The notes below the pieces were generated by a model that was not told the DNA's origin, did no database searches, and saw only the letters and a list, made by a program, of their open reading frames with translations. Position numbers and translations under genes: made by a program. Of a stretch of 64,000 nt of DNA, positions 52,176 to 60,780 are shown one piece after another. The DNA comes from Ruminococcus sp. (GTDB taxonomy: Bacteria > Bacillota > Clostridia > Oscillospirales > Ruminococcaceae), in assembly GCA_017529875.1 (NCBI GenBank), contig JAFXNC010000057.1, positions 1 to 64,000 of the forward strand, read 5' to 3'. The number at the start of each line of letters is the position of its first letter. Within the stretch, counting starts at the first letter, position 1.

Positions 52176-52883
52176 ATGAGTGATAAGGGTAACAGAAACA
52201 AAGAATTCACCACCAAAGAAGGCATAGGCGTGCTGTTCAATGCGCTGCTGTATGTGGTATGGTTCGCAGCACCGGTCATCCTGCTGGGAGTCCTGATGGC
52301 GGGGGTCGTAAACGGAGAGTTTATTTACGCCCTGATATGTCTGCCGCTGCTTGTGATATGGGTGGTGGTCACCAGGGTGACTTCAAAGAAATTTGATAAG
52401 CACGTCGAAAAAGAAGCCGAGAAGTATAAAGAGCAGTACGTCACCTCCTACGAGGTCAACTGCGGCTGGCTGGGTACGCTGCGCTTTGACTATGACCGGC
52501 GCATCAGGCAGAGCGTGCTGCAGGGCAGTCTCCCGCCTATATTCTCTGAGGGGGAGGCCCCGAAGCTTGCCTCCACCGCCGAGCGTGTGAACGGCGCCCT
52601 TGTGGAGCAGACCGTCAACAGGCTCTTTGCCGAGCGGGGGCTCATCTATCAGACCGCCATGCAGGAGTTTGAGCGGGTGGTAAAAGAGATGCCGGATTTC
52701 AGCATACTCTTTGAAAGGGTCTATCCCACCGGGCTGAAGCTCCTTGATGTGAGCATCTCGGACAGCAGCGTGAACTGCGAACTGGTGTTCCTGGGGCTGG
52801 AGGGCGATCTCTTTGCCACGGTCAGCTTTGAAAGCGGATTTGTGGGTTACAAATACTATTTACACGGTGATGAAGATGTTTAA
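52176..52883 (+). CDS. Membrane protein of unknown function
   Basis: 235 residues, starting in the tgt-stop/ATG junction (T-G-A-C-A-A-T-G). Two membrane helices (about 16-38 and 45-63) are followed by a soluble domain of about 170 residues with a Lys/Glu-rich helix (H-V-E-K-E-A-E-K-Y-K-E-Q-Y) and mixed alpha/beta character. I recognise no family. Tight spacing to tgt and an 8-base overlap with the phosphatase gene suggest cotranscription. Confidence 0.7.
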   Translation: MSDKGNRNKEFTTKEGIGVLFNALLYVVWFAAPVILLGVLMAGVVNGEFIYALICLPLLVIWVVVTRVTSKKFDKHVEKEAEKYKEQYVTSYEVNCGWLGTLRFDYDRRIRQSVLQGSLPPIFSEGEAPKLASTAERVNGALVEQTVNRLFAERGLIYQTAMQEFERVVKEMPDFSILFERVYPTGLKLLDVSISDSSVNCELVFLGLEGDLFATVSFESGFVGYKYYLHGDEDV

Positions 52884-53532
52884 ACTTGCAGTATTCGACC
52901 TTGACGGAACTCTCGTCAATTCAATTTTTGACCTTGCCGACGCCGTGAATACGGCGCTTTCGGAGAAGGGCTATCCCGTCCACGAGACGGATGAGTATTA
53001 CTTTATGGTAGGCAACGGCGCCAAAAAGCTCTGCGAGCGAGCCCTCCCGGAGGACAGGCGCACCGAGGAGGAGATAGTGAGCCTGCAAAGGCGTTTCTCC
53101 GAGGTCTACGCCCAAAACTGCCTCAACAAGACCCGCCCCTACGAGGGTATGCCGGAGCTGGTGAAGCGCCTGCGCGAGGCGGGGATAATGTGCGCGGTAG
53201 CGTCCAATAAACCGGACAGTTTCTCCGGGGAGATAGTCGCAGCGCTGTTCCCGGAGGTCAGATTCGATCTTGTCCGGGGCAAGCGCGACGGCGTACCCAC
53301 CAAGCCCCAGCCTCAGATAGTCTACAACATCGCCGCCGAGCTGGGCGCCGACCTTGCGGAGGCTGTGTTCATCGGGGACAGCTGCGTTGACGTGCAGACC
53401 GCCCACAACGCCGGCCTGCCCTGCATAGGCTGTGTATGGGGTTTCCGGGGGGAGGCTGAGCTGAAAGCCAACAACTGCGAGTACATAGCTCAGACCCCTG
53501 ATGACATATTCAGGATCATAGCCGGCGGCTGA
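52876..53532 (+). CDS. HAD-superfamily phosphatase, phosphoglycolate-phosphatase-like
   Basis: 218 residues. HAD motif I D-L-D-G-T-L at residues 8-13, motif II in V-A-S-N-K, motif III Lys in the T-K-P-Q-P region, motif IV G-D-S-C-V-D-V-Q-T-A. The small helical cap is as in Gph/PpaX proteins. The start is taken at 52876 with GGTGA five bases before it (ATG 52870 is an alternative). It overlaps the upstream membrane-protein gene. Confidence 0.85.
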   Translation: MFKLAVFDLDGTLVNSIFDLADAVNTALSEKGYPVHETDEYYFMVGNGAKKLCERALPEDRRTEEEIVSLQRRFSEVYAQNCLNKTRPYEGMPELVKRLREAGIMCAVASNKPDSFSGEIVAALFPEVRFDLVRGKRDGVPTKPQPQIVYNIAAELGADLAEAVFIGDSCVDVQTAHNAGLPCIGCVWGFRGEAELKANNCEYIAQTPDDIFRIIAGG

Positions 53533-53566
53533 TTGCCGTTATCCGGTATTGAAAGGTGGTGCAGCG

Positions 53567-54181
53567 ATGCTGTTATACGAATACCCGCCCAAGCTGAACC
53601 GTCAGCAGCGGCAGCAGAAGGCTCTCAGCGACCTGACGGAGCACAAGAAGATGCGCAAGGCGCTGTACCGCAATCTGCTCATCGGCTGCGGCATCGGGGT
53701 GATAGCGTTTTTCGTGCCGGTGGCAGTGGTCAGGATACTATTGCTGCTCATCGCCTGCGGGAACATCGCCGTGGCGCTGCTTTTGTACCGCTATTCCGCC
53801 ATGAGCCGCGACACCGAATGCTACACCCGCATATACGACGATTATATTGAACACAAGCAGGGAAGTCTGCTCACCGGGAAGTACATGGAGGTCGTCATAG
53901 AATACGAGGATGTTGAAAAGACCGAGCAGGACCCCCAGGGTAGGCTGGTCTTCACCCTCTGCAAGGATGCCGCGATAATAGTCAAGGGCACCACAAAGCG
54001 TGCGGCGAAGGAGCTTGAACACGATCAGATCACCCTGACCTTTCAGGATACCCGCGCAAAGCTTTTCCTGATAAACGAGCTGCATGAGAAGATAAAGTAC
54101 CCCAAGAAAAACTACAACGTCATCGAGGACGAGGAAGACGAGGACGACCTCTGGGATCCCCTCCACAAGCACGGTTTGTAA
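53567..54181 (+). CDS. YcxB-like membrane protein
   Basis: 204 residues. A basic N-terminal segment (R-Q-Q-R-Q-Q-K), two membrane helices (about 37-56 and 58-77), then a PH-like soluble domain (about 85-185) with D-D-Y-I-E-H-K-Q-G and I-E-Y-E-D-V-E-K, as in YcxB-like proteins. The tail is acidic (I-E-D-E-E-D-E-D-D). AAAGGTGG precedes the ATG. Function unknown. Confidence 0.65.
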   Translation: MLLYEYPPKLNRQQRQQKALSDLTEHKKMRKALYRNLLIGCGIGVIAFFVPVAVVRILLLLIACGNIAVALLLYRYSAMSRDTECYTRIYDDYIEHKQGSLLTGKYMEVVIEYEDVEKTEQDPQGRLVFTLCKDAAIIVKGTTKRAAKELEHDQITLTFQDTRAKLFLINELHEKIKYPKKNYNVIEDEEDEDDLWDPLHKHGL

Positions 54182-54197
54182 ATTTTTTGTTATGCCC

Positions 54198-54226
54198 TTG
54201 CAATCTGCGGGGATTTGTGATACTAT
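54198..54226 (+). promoter_or_regulatory. Promoter of the T-box operon
   Basis: TTGCAA (54198-54203), 17 bases, TACTAT (54221-54226). Transcription should start near 54233. Confidence 0.65.
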
Positions 54227-54247
54227 TGTACTGTATTGAATATCGCA

Positions 54248-54497
54248 CAAACACGGTGACCAAGAGAGTAAGCTCCGTCACAAGCCTTTTCAGAGAGGAC
54301 TGCGTATGCTGAAAGCAGTTCAGGGCAGACTGAGCCGAAGTTCACTTGCGAGTGGCCCTGCCGAAGCCTTCGGTTGTAAGCGGGGACGTTGAGCCTGCGT
54401 TAAGGGCGCGGGAGTGTTGGCTCCTTACGACGATAGGTGGTTTATAAGCAAGCAAAGGCTTGTCCTGTTTTGTCAGGGCAGGTCTGTTTTTTGTACA
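54248..54497 (+). promoter_or_regulatory. T-box leader, probably phenylalanine-specific
   Basis: Stem I landmarks are present: AGAGAGTA (54263-54270), CAGAGAGGACTGC with a GAAAGCAG partner, and a late CACTTGCGAGTG. By alignment with the usual context the specifier triplet is TTC at 54341-54343 (Phe). CGTTAAGG and ATAGGTGGT follow; the T-box TGGT would pair with the ACCA end of tRNA-Phe. The antiterminator competes with a terminator at 54456-54492. pheS and pheT, three genes downstream in the same orientation, support the Phe assignment. Confidence 0.75.
54456..54492 (+). terminator. T-box terminator
   Basis: AGGCTTGTCCTG (54456-54467) and CAGGGCAGGTCT (54474-54485) pair over 12 bases with three wobbles, followed by GTTTTTTG. 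Confidence 0.8.
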
Positions 54498-54537
54498 CGG
54501 CATATCCTTATTATTCTGACGAGCTGAGGCGATCTGA

Positions 54538-55170
54538 TTGTCATACACCGTAAAGAAAATGTCTCCCGCGCTGGCGGAGGATTACTTCGACTTCTTTGAG
54601 AACCGCGCCTTCTCAGACGGTTCGCCATTCTATCCTTGCTACTGCACCGCATACAATATGAGCAAGGAGCGCATCGACCGGGAGTTCAACTGCAAGTGCA
54701 AGGAATACGGCGGCGGTGACGAGGGCTGGAAACGCGCCCTGCGGGAGTGTGCCGACCGCATGGTCAGCGCTGACGAGGTGCAGGGCTATCTGCTCTACGA
54801 CGGCGGGACCGTTGTGGGTTGGTGCAACGCCAACGACAGGCTCAGCTACTACCGGGTGAGCGAATTTGACCCCTCAAACACACCCCCGGACGAGGGCTGC
54901 GGCTACTGCGGGGAGAGGGGCATCATCAAGTCGGTGGTGTGCTTCGAGATCGCCCCGGACTACCGCGGGAAGGGTCTTGCGTCGATGCTGCTTAACAAGG
55001 TCTGCGAGGACGCCAGAGTCCAGGGCTACACCTACGTTGAGGGCTACCCCGCCAATGACGGCGGCTACGACGGCATCGCCTTCACCGGCCCCGTGAGGCT
55101 CTATGAGAAGCTGGGCTTTGAGGTATATGAGCAGAAGGAAGACTACGCCATAGTGCGCAAAAAGCTGTAA
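54538..55170 (+). CDS. GNAT-family N-acetyltransferase (first gene after the T-box)
   Basis: 210 residues from a TTG start with GAGG 8 bases upstream. The acetyl-CoA site is I-A-P-D-Y-R-G-K-G-L-A-S-M-L-L near residues 140-153, preceded by V-V-C-F-E. An N-terminal segment with Y-P-C-Y-C-T-A-Y is unusual for GNATs, as is G-C-G-Y-C-G; these Cys may bind metal. Substrate unknown. It lies 46 bases behind the Phe T-box terminator and should be induced when charged tRNA-Phe is scarce. Confidence 0.78.
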   Translation: MSYTVKKMSPALAEDYFDFFENRAFSDGSPFYPCYCTAYNMSKERIDREFNCKCKEYGGGDEGWKRALRECADRMVSADEVQGYLLYDGGTVVGWCNANDRLSYYRVSEFDPSNTPPDEGCGYCGERGIIKSVVCFEIAPDYRGKGLASMLLNKVCEDARVQGYTYVEGYPANDGGYDGIAFTGPVRLYEKLGFEVYEQKEDYAIVRKKL

Positions 55171-55174
55171 AGCC

Positions 55175-55924
55175 ATGGAGTTCAGACTTGTCTTCGACAC
55201 CATACCGGAGCAGTTCGACCGGTACAGGGTGCGTTACAGCCGGGAGCTCTTCGACTGCCTTATCGGCAGCGCTCACATCGGCAGGGGCACCAAGGTGCTT
55301 GAAATAGGCCCCGGCACCGGACAGGCCACCGATCCGGTACTGGACACCGGCTGCGACTACACGGCGATAGAGCTGGGGAAAAACTTCGCGCAGCTTTTGC
55401 ACCAAAGATACGGCAGCCGGGAAAACTACAAGCTGATAAACGGCGATTTCATCACCCACGACTTCGGGGATGAGAAGTTCAACCTGATCTACTCGGCGGC
55501 GGCTATCCAGTGGATACCGGAGGATACAGCCTTTGGCAAGTGCTTTGAGCTGTTGAAAAGCGGCGGTATGCTGGCCATGATGTACCTGAGCGCCGATTAC
55601 CGAAGCCCCGACCCGGAGCTGTTCGCGGACATACAGAAGGTCTACGACAGGTACTTCGAGCGCAGCTGTCAGCACGGGAAATTCGACTACGACAACGCCC
55701 CGGCCTACGGCTTCACGGAGCCTGTGACCAGGTGCTTTAAGGGCAGGCGGGAATACACCGCCGACGAGTACCTTAACTACATCGGCACCCACAGCGACCA
55801 TATCGTGCTGGAGGAGCCCAACAGAACGCCTTTCTTCGAGGGGCTGCGGGAGGCTGTGCTGCGGCATGGAAATAAAGTGGTGTACGAGGATACCTACATA
55901 CTTAAAACAGTTATAAAGCCGTGA
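55175..55924 (+). CDS. Class I SAM-dependent methyltransferase
   Basis: 249 residues. SAM motif I is V-L-E-I-G-P-G-T-G-Q near residues 41-50, then Y-T-A-I-E-L-G (motif II), and I-Y-S-A-A-A-I-Q-W-I-P (motif IV region). The A-I-Q-W-I signature resembles trans-aconitate or small-molecule methyltransferases. Substrate unknown. It begins five bases after the GNAT stop and is followed after ten bases by another GNAT gene, inside the Phe T-box operon. Confidence 0.85.
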   Translation: MEFRLVFDTIPEQFDRYRVRYSRELFDCLIGSAHIGRGTKVLEIGPGTGQATDPVLDTGCDYTAIELGKNFAQLLHQRYGSRENYKLINGDFITHDFGDEKFNLIYSAAAIQWIPEDTAFGKCFELLKSGGMLAMMYLSADYRSPDPELFADIQKVYDRYFERSCQHGKFDYDNAPAYGFTEPVTRCFKGRREYTADEYLNYIGTHSDHIVLEEPNRTPFFEGLREAVLRHGNKVVYEDTYILKTVIKP

Positions 55925-55934
55925 GGTGAGGACA

Positions 55935-56402
55935 ATGGACTGTGAGATAAGGGACATGGAGCTGTCTTCTCTCCCGGAGTACGCGGAGCTTTTCAAGTCG
56001 GTGTTCAACGCCGACCCCTGGAACGACGCATGGACGACCGATACCGCAGCTCTGCGGATAGAGAACATGATGCGCACCAATACCTTCGCGGGGCTGGCGC
56101 TTTACAGCGGAGGCGAGCTCAAGGGCATCATCTTCGGGCAGAAGGAGCAGTATTTCAACGGCATACATTTTCAGATACAGGAGTTCTGCGTCAGGACGTC
56201 AGAGCAGGGCAGAGGCTACGGCAAGGCGCTGCTTGACGGGCTGAAAAAGCGGCTCTCGGATATGGGCGCTGTGAACATCTTCCTGATAACCGCCCGGGGC
56301 GAGAGGACGGAGGGCTACTATCAGAGGCAGGGCTTCGTCACCTCGGACTATATGATACTCATGACCAACAACAGCTTTCAGTCAGACGGTTCTGACAATT
56401 GA
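55935..56402 (+). CDS. GNAT-family N-acetyltransferase (third gene of the T-box operon)
   Basis: 155 residues. The acetyl-CoA site is R-T-S-E-Q-G-R-G-Y-G-K-A-L-L near residues 89-102, followed by Y-Y-Q-R-Q-G-F near the end. The start at 55935 has AGGTGAGG in front; an extension to GTG 55926 overlaps that site. It is not closely similar to the other GNAT of the operon. pheS follows after 29 bases with no promoter between. Confidence 0.78.
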   Translation: MDCEIRDMELSSLPEYAELFKSVFNADPWNDAWTTDTAALRIENMMRTNTFAGLALYSGGELKGIIFGQKEQYFNGIHFQIQEFCVRTSEQGRGYGKALLDGLKKRLSDMGAVNIFLITARGERTEGYYQRQGFVTSDYMILMTNNSFQSDGSDN

Positions 56403-56431
56403 TACAGCAAATAATTTTAGGAGGAATAAAA

Positions 56432-57451
56432 ATGAAGGAACAGCTCAAAAGCATTGAACAGCGTGCCAAGGCGGAGCTTGAACAGGTCTCCGACATCAAG
56501 CTGCTCGAGGACATCAGAGTCAGGTTTTTAGGCAAGAAGGGTGAGCTCACCGGCATACTCAAACAGATGGGCAAGCTCTCCGCAGAGGAAAGACCTGTTA
56601 TCGGTCAGTTGGCAAACACCGTCCGCGCCGATATCGAGGCCGCCATTGCAGATAAGCAGGCGCTTATCAAGTCGGAACTGGCTGAGAAGAAACTGGCCTC
56701 CGAGAGGCTGGACGTAACTCTCCCCGGCAAGACCCCCAAGGTGGGCAGACCCCACCCCCTCAACGCAGTACTCGCAGAGGTGGAGGAAGTCTTCCTCGGC
56801 ATGGGCTTTGACATCGTTGAAGGCCCCGAGGTGGAGAGCGACTACTACTGCTTCGAGGCACTGAATATGCCCAAGCACCACCCCGCCCGCGATACTCAGG
56901 ATACTTTCTACATCAACGAGAACGTGCTGCTGCGCACCCAGACCTCGTCGGTCCAGATCAGGACCATGGAAAAGAAAAAGCCCCCTATCAGGATAATCTC
57001 CCCGGGACGTGTTTACCGCTCCGACGCCGTTGACGCCACCCATTCGCCTATCTTCCACCAGATCGAGGGACTTGTCATCGACAAGGGCGTGACTATGGCT
57101 GACCTCAAAGGCACCCTCGAGCTGCTGATGAAGCGCCTCTACGGCGAGGAGGCCAAGATCAGGCTCCGTCCTCACCACTTCCCCTACACCGAGCCCTCGG
57201 CAGAGGTAGACCTGATGTGCTTCAACTGCCACGGCAAGGGCTGCTCCATGTGCAAGCATGAGGGCTATGTGGAGCTTCTCGGCGCAGGCATGGTGCATCC
57301 CAAGGTGCTTGAAGAATGCGGCATCGACCCGGAGGTATATTCCGGTTTCGCCTTCGGCATCGGCCTGGAGCGTATCACCATGGGCAGATACAGCATCAAC
57401 GATATGCGTCTGCTGTACGAGAACGATATGAGATTTCTGGAGCAGTTCTAA
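56432..57451 (+). CDS. pheS: Phenylalanyl-tRNA synthetase alpha subunit
   Basis: 339 residues. N-terminal coiled coil (about 1-85), then the class II catalytic core with H-P-A-R-D-T-Q-D-T-F-Y, R-T-Q-T-S-S-V-Q (motif 2 region) and G-F-A-F-G-I-G-L-E-R (motif 3). A C-x2-C-x4-C-x2-C group (C-F-N-C and C-S-M-C) near 270 could hold zinc. It forms the alpha2-beta2 enzyme with PheT. AGGAGG lies before the ATG. Controlled, with the three genes upstream, by the Phe T-box. Confidence 0.96.
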   Translation: MKEQLKSIEQRAKAELEQVSDIKLLEDIRVRFLGKKGELTGILKQMGKLSAEERPVIGQLANTVRADIEAAIADKQALIKSELAEKKLASERLDVTLPGKTPKVGRPHPLNAVLAEVEEVFLGMGFDIVEGPEVESDYYCFEALNMPKHHPARDTQDTFYINENVLLRTQTSSVQIRTMEKKKPPIRIISPGRVYRSDAVDATHSPIFHQIEGLVIDKGVTMADLKGTLELLMKRLYGEEAKIRLRPHHFPYTEPSAEVDLMCFNCHGKGCSMCKHEGYVELLGAGMVHPKVLEECGIDPEVYSGFAFGIGLERITMGRYSINDMRLLYENDMRFLEQF

Positions 57452-57466
57452 GGGAGGTAAAAGAAT

Positions 57467-59878
57467 ATGGATCTTTCAATGAGATGGCTCAAGGATTATG
57501 TTGATCTTAAAGCCGATGTAAAACAGTTCTGCTCGGATATCACTATCTCGGGCTCTAAGGTAGAATCCTACGGCGAGGAGGGCGCCTATCTCTCCAATGT
57601 GGTCGTGGGCAGGGTAGAGGAGATCGAGCGTCACCCCGACTCGGATCATATGTTTGTATGCCAGGTGAATGTGGGCGCAGAAGAGCTGGTGCAGATCGTC
57701 ACCGGCGCTCAGAACGTCAACAAGGGCGACTATGTACCTGCGGCGCTTCACAAGTCCACCGTGCTCCATGAGGGCAAGGAGGTCAAGATCACCAAGGGCA
57801 AGCTCCGCGGCATCGCCTCCAACGGTATGCTCTGCTCCCTGTCCGAGCTGGGACTGACCGTGCATGACTTCCCCTACGCTATTGAGGACGGCATCTTCAT
57901 CCTGGGCGACGACTGCGACAAAACTCTCGGCATGGATATCCGCGAGGCTATCGGATTTAACGATACTACTGTCGAGTTCGAGATAACCTCCAACCGTCCC
58001 GACTGTATGTCGGTGATAGGTCTTGCAAGAGAGACCGCCGCCACCTACGGCATCCCCTACAACGTTAAAAAGCCCGAATACAAGGGCATCGACGGCGATG
58101 TGAACGACTACCTCAAGGTCGCCATCCACAACACCGACCTTTGCAAGAGGTACATCGGAGCTATCGTCAAGAACGTCAAGATAGAGCCCTCCCCCCGCTG
58201 GATGAGAGAGCGTCTCCGCGCCAGCGGCGTGCGCCCTATCAATAACCTGGTGGATATCACCAACTTTGTAATGCTCGAATACGGCAGACCCATGCACGCC
58301 TTTGACCTCCGCTATGTGGAGGGCGGCGAGATCAATGTGAGAAATGCCGCAGAGGGGGAGAAGATCACCACCCTCGACGGCGTGGAGAGGACCCTCACCT
58401 CGAATATGCTGGTCATCGCCGACGCTAAGAAACCTGTGGCCATAGCGGGCATCATGGGCGGCGAGTACAGCGGCATCATGGAGGACACCACCACTGTTGT
58501 CTTCGAGTCGGCCTGCTTTGACGGCGCCTCTGTAATGACCACCTCCAAGAAGCTCGGTATGCGCACCGATGCCTCCGCAAGATACGAAAAGGGTCTCGAC
58601 CCCCACGAGTGCTACGAGGCGCTGATGCGTGCCTGCCAGCTGGTCGAGGAGCTGGGCGCAGGCGAGGTCATCCGCAATTACATCGACTGCAACTACCAGT
58701 CCGAGGAACCCCGCACAGTAGAGTTCAACGCCGACTGGATCAACCGTTTCCTGGGCACCGATATCCCCGAGGCACAGATGATCGAGTACCTCAACAGACT
58801 GGAGATCAAGGTGGAGAACGGCAAGGCCATTTCTCCCTGGTTCAGGATCGACCTGGGCGTCAAGGCCGATATCGCCGAGGAAGTCGCCCGCCTCTACGAC
58901 TATAACAACATCCCCGACACCATCATCCGGGGCGTTGCCGAGGCCAAGCTGACTGACAAGCAGAAGTTCGAGCGCAGCATCAGACAGGCTCTGATCGCTA
59001 TGGGCATCAACGAGATCGCCACATTCTCCTTCATCTCCCCCAAGTACTTCGACAAGATCAGACTGCCCGAGGATTCCAAGCTCCGCAATACAGTCAAGAT
59101 CATCAACCCCCTGGGCGAGGACACCAGCGTCATGAGGACCACCGTTCTGCCCTCCGTATGCGAGGTGCTGGCACGCAACTACAACTTCCGCAACCCCGAG
59201 GCATATGTCTTTGAAATGGCAAGCGAGTACCTGCCTGTTGAGGGTCAGGAGCTCCCTGTGGAGCCTGTACGCCTCGGCATCGGCGTTTACGACACTCAGG
59301 ACAGCTTTGATTTCTTCGACCTCAAAGGCATCGTGGAGGGCATCATGAAGAAGGCCGGCGTCACCGGCTATGAGGTATCCCGTCCCGGCGAGAACTGCAC
59401 TTTTGACGAGGTGGTATCCTTCCACCCCGGAAGGTCTGCGGTGATAAGCTGCGACGGCGTTGAGCTGGGCATCTTCGGTGAGCTTCATCCGGCTGTATGC
59501 GAGAACTACGGCATCGGCACCCGCGCCTACGCTGCCAAGATCAACATTCCCGAGCTCATGGAGAAGGGCACCGATGAGCACAAGTACACCCCGCTGCCCA
59601 AGTTCCCCGCCACCACAAGAGATATCTCCGTTCTCTGCGACGCTGAGCTCCCGGCGGCAGAGCTTGAAAAGGCTATCCGCGGCGCAGTAGGCGGCATACT
59701 GGAGAAGGTCACCCTCTTTGACGTCTACACCGGCGAGCAGATCGGCGAGGGCAAGAAGTCCGTTTCCTACTCCATTTCCATGCGCTCCCACGAGGGTACT
59801 CTCACCGACGAACAGGCTGACAAGGCTATGGAGAAGGTAGTCAAGGCACTGGCTGCGCTCGGTGCCGAGAGACGATAA
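57467..59878 (+). CDS. pheT: Phenylalanyl-tRNA synthetase beta subunit
   Basis: 803 residues. EMAP-like tRNA-binding domain (about 38-150, V-V-V-G-R-V-E-E-I-E-R-H-P), B3/B4 editing domain (about 210-390), B5 domain (about 400-470), catalytic-like core, and a C-terminal FDX-ACB anticodon domain (about 705-800, K-F-P-A-T-T-R-D-I-S). It completes the PheST enzyme and removes mis-attached Tyr. GGGAGG precedes the ATG. No strong terminator follows. Confidence 0.96.
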   Translation: MDLSMRWLKDYVDLKADVKQFCSDITISGSKVESYGEEGAYLSNVVVGRVEEIERHPDSDHMFVCQVNVGAEELVQIVTGAQNVNKGDYVPAALHKSTVLHEGKEVKITKGKLRGIASNGMLCSLSELGLTVHDFPYAIEDGIFILGDDCDKTLGMDIREAIGFNDTTVEFEITSNRPDCMSVIGLARETAATYGIPYNVKKPEYKGIDGDVNDYLKVAIHNTDLCKRYIGAIVKNVKIEPSPRWMRERLRASGVRPINNLVDITNFVMLEYGRPMHAFDLRYVEGGEINVRNAAEGEKITTLDGVERTLTSNMLVIADAKKPVAIAGIMGGEYSGIMEDTTTVVFESACFDGASVMTTSKKLGMRTDASARYEKGLDPHECYEALMRACQLVEELGAGEVIRNYIDCNYQSEEPRTVEFNADWINRFLGTDIPEAQMIEYLNRLEIKVENGKAISPWFRIDLGVKADIAEEVARLYDYNNIPDTIIRGVAEAKLTDKQKFERSIRQALIAMGINEIATFSFISPKYFDKIRLPEDSKLRNTVKIINPLGEDTSVMRTTVLPSVCEVLARNYNFRNPEAYVFEMASEYLPVEGQELPVEPVRLGIGVYDTQDSFDFFDLKGIVEGIMKKAGVTGYEVSRPGENCTFDEVVSFHPGRSAVISCDGVELGIFGELHPAVCENYGIGTRAYAAKINIPELMEKGTDEHKYTPLPKFPATTRDISVLCDAELPAAELEKAIRGAVGGILEKVTLFDVYTGEQIGEGKKSVSYSISMRSHEGTLTDEQADKAMEKVVKALAALGAERR

Positions 59879-59945
59879 ATATAGACAAAATCCACAAATC
59901 AAGCGCCGTTCAATTATGCTCTATGCCTAATTTTTTATAAAACTA

Positions 59946-59974
59946 TTGTTATTTTAAGCTTTTTGTTATATAAT
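59946..59974 (+). promoter_or_regulatory. Promoter of ireB
   Basis: TTGTTA (59946-59951), 17 bases, TATAAT (59969-59974), 47 bases before the ATG. Confidence 0.75.
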
Positions 59975-60021
59975 AGTATCAGGTCAACAAATCGTACAGT
60001 TGGCATAAAGGAGATGAACAT

Positions 60022-60267
60022 ATGCACGAACAGACAATGGAGTTTTCGGTCGTCAAGGATAATAAAGCAGAGATCAAGAAGAACCTGACGATCATTTACG
60101 ATGCTCTGAAAGAGAAGGGCTACAACCCCATAAACCAGATAGTAGGCTATATCCTCTCCGAGGATCCCACCTACATAACCACCTACAACAAGGCTCGGAG
60201 CCTGGTTCGTCATATAGACAGAGATGAACTGCTCCAGGAGCTTGTGAGGTCTTATCTTGACGTTTGA
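60022..60267 (+). CDS. ireB: IreB family regulatory protein (UPF0297)
   Basis: 81 residues. The conserved core is [27 protein letters not shown], followed by A-R-S-L-V-R. In Enterococcus IreB is a phosphorylation target of the PASTA kinase IreK in cephalosporin resistance. Usually it precedes ruvX; here it is alone, with its own promoter and terminator. The PP2C gene at 6.7 kb could be part of the same signalling network, which is inference only. AAGGAG precedes the ATG. Confidence 0.9.
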   Translation: MHEQTMEFSVVKDNKAEIKKNLTIIYDALKEKGYNPINQIVGYILSEDPTYITTYNKARSLVRHIDRDELLQELVRSYLDV

Positions 60268-60285
60268 TGCTGTGAAATAAAATTG

Positions 60286-60319
60286 CCGGCTTCGCTGTGA
60301 ATGGCGAAGCCGGTTTTTT
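60286..60319. terminator. Terminator between ireB and the suf cluster
   Basis: CCGGCTTCGC (60286-60295) and GCGAAGCCGG (60304-60313) form a 10-pair stem followed by six T on the plus strand. It may also stop the minus-strand suf transcript. Confidence 0.9.
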
Positions 60320-60329
60320 ACGTTTCAGC

Positions 60330-60779
60330 TTATATGAAGCACATCATGTCGCTGGGATCGGCGCAGCGTTCCTTGTACTCTTTTATCAGGTCGGCGAGGG
60401 TCAACTGCTGGGTGAAGCTTCGCATATAGCCGTTGAGCTTGTCCCAGAGGGAGGTGTTCACCGAGGCGCGGATGTCGTCCCCCTGCGCCTCGTCCCCCTC
60501 GAAAGTGTCGGAGAGTATGGTGTTGTCCAGGGCGTTGAGTATCTCCGAGAGGTAGATCTTGTCCGCCGGCCGCGACAGCTGATAGCCGCCCCGGGAGCCT
60601 TTTAGCCCCTTGACGAAGCCCCCCTGCCTGAGCCCCAGTATGATCTGTTCGAGGTACTTCTGAGACACCCTCTGCCTCTCGGCGATCTCCGCCGACGAGA
60701 CTGTGCCGCCGTTTTCGGTGCTCACCGCGATGTCCGCCAGCGTCACGATGCCCAGCTCAACTCTTGTGGAGACCTTCAT
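60330..60779 (-). CDS. Rrf2-family regulator (CymR-like)
   Basis: 149 residues. Winged helix with V-S-Q-K-Y-L-E-Q-I-I and G-S-R-G-G-Y-Q-L, typical of Rrf2. The three Cys that hold the Fe-S cluster in IscR are absent from the D-T-F-E-G-D-E-A region. The C-terminal end, D-M-M-C-F-I, resembles the end of CymR, the cysteine-metabolism repressor, and a Cys pair at the end (R-C-A-D-P-S-D-M-M-C) could still sense redox or metal. The start has AGGAGAGG upstream. Last gene of the suf cluster, one base behind sufU. Confidence 0.85.
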   Translation of the reverse strand: MKVSTRVELGIVTLADIAVSTENGGTVSSAEIAERQRVSQKYLEQIILGLRQGGFVKGLKGSRGGYQLSRPADKIYLSEILNALDNTILSDTFEGDEAQGDDIRASVNTSLWDKLNGYMRSFTQQLTLADLIKEYKERCADPSDMMCFI

Positions 60780-60780
60780 T

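Noticed and set aside
57476-59902. Open frame of 808 codons opposite pheT
   Set aside because: Shadow of a GC-rich gene. Leu/Val/Gly/Asp-rich composition typical of antisense frames.
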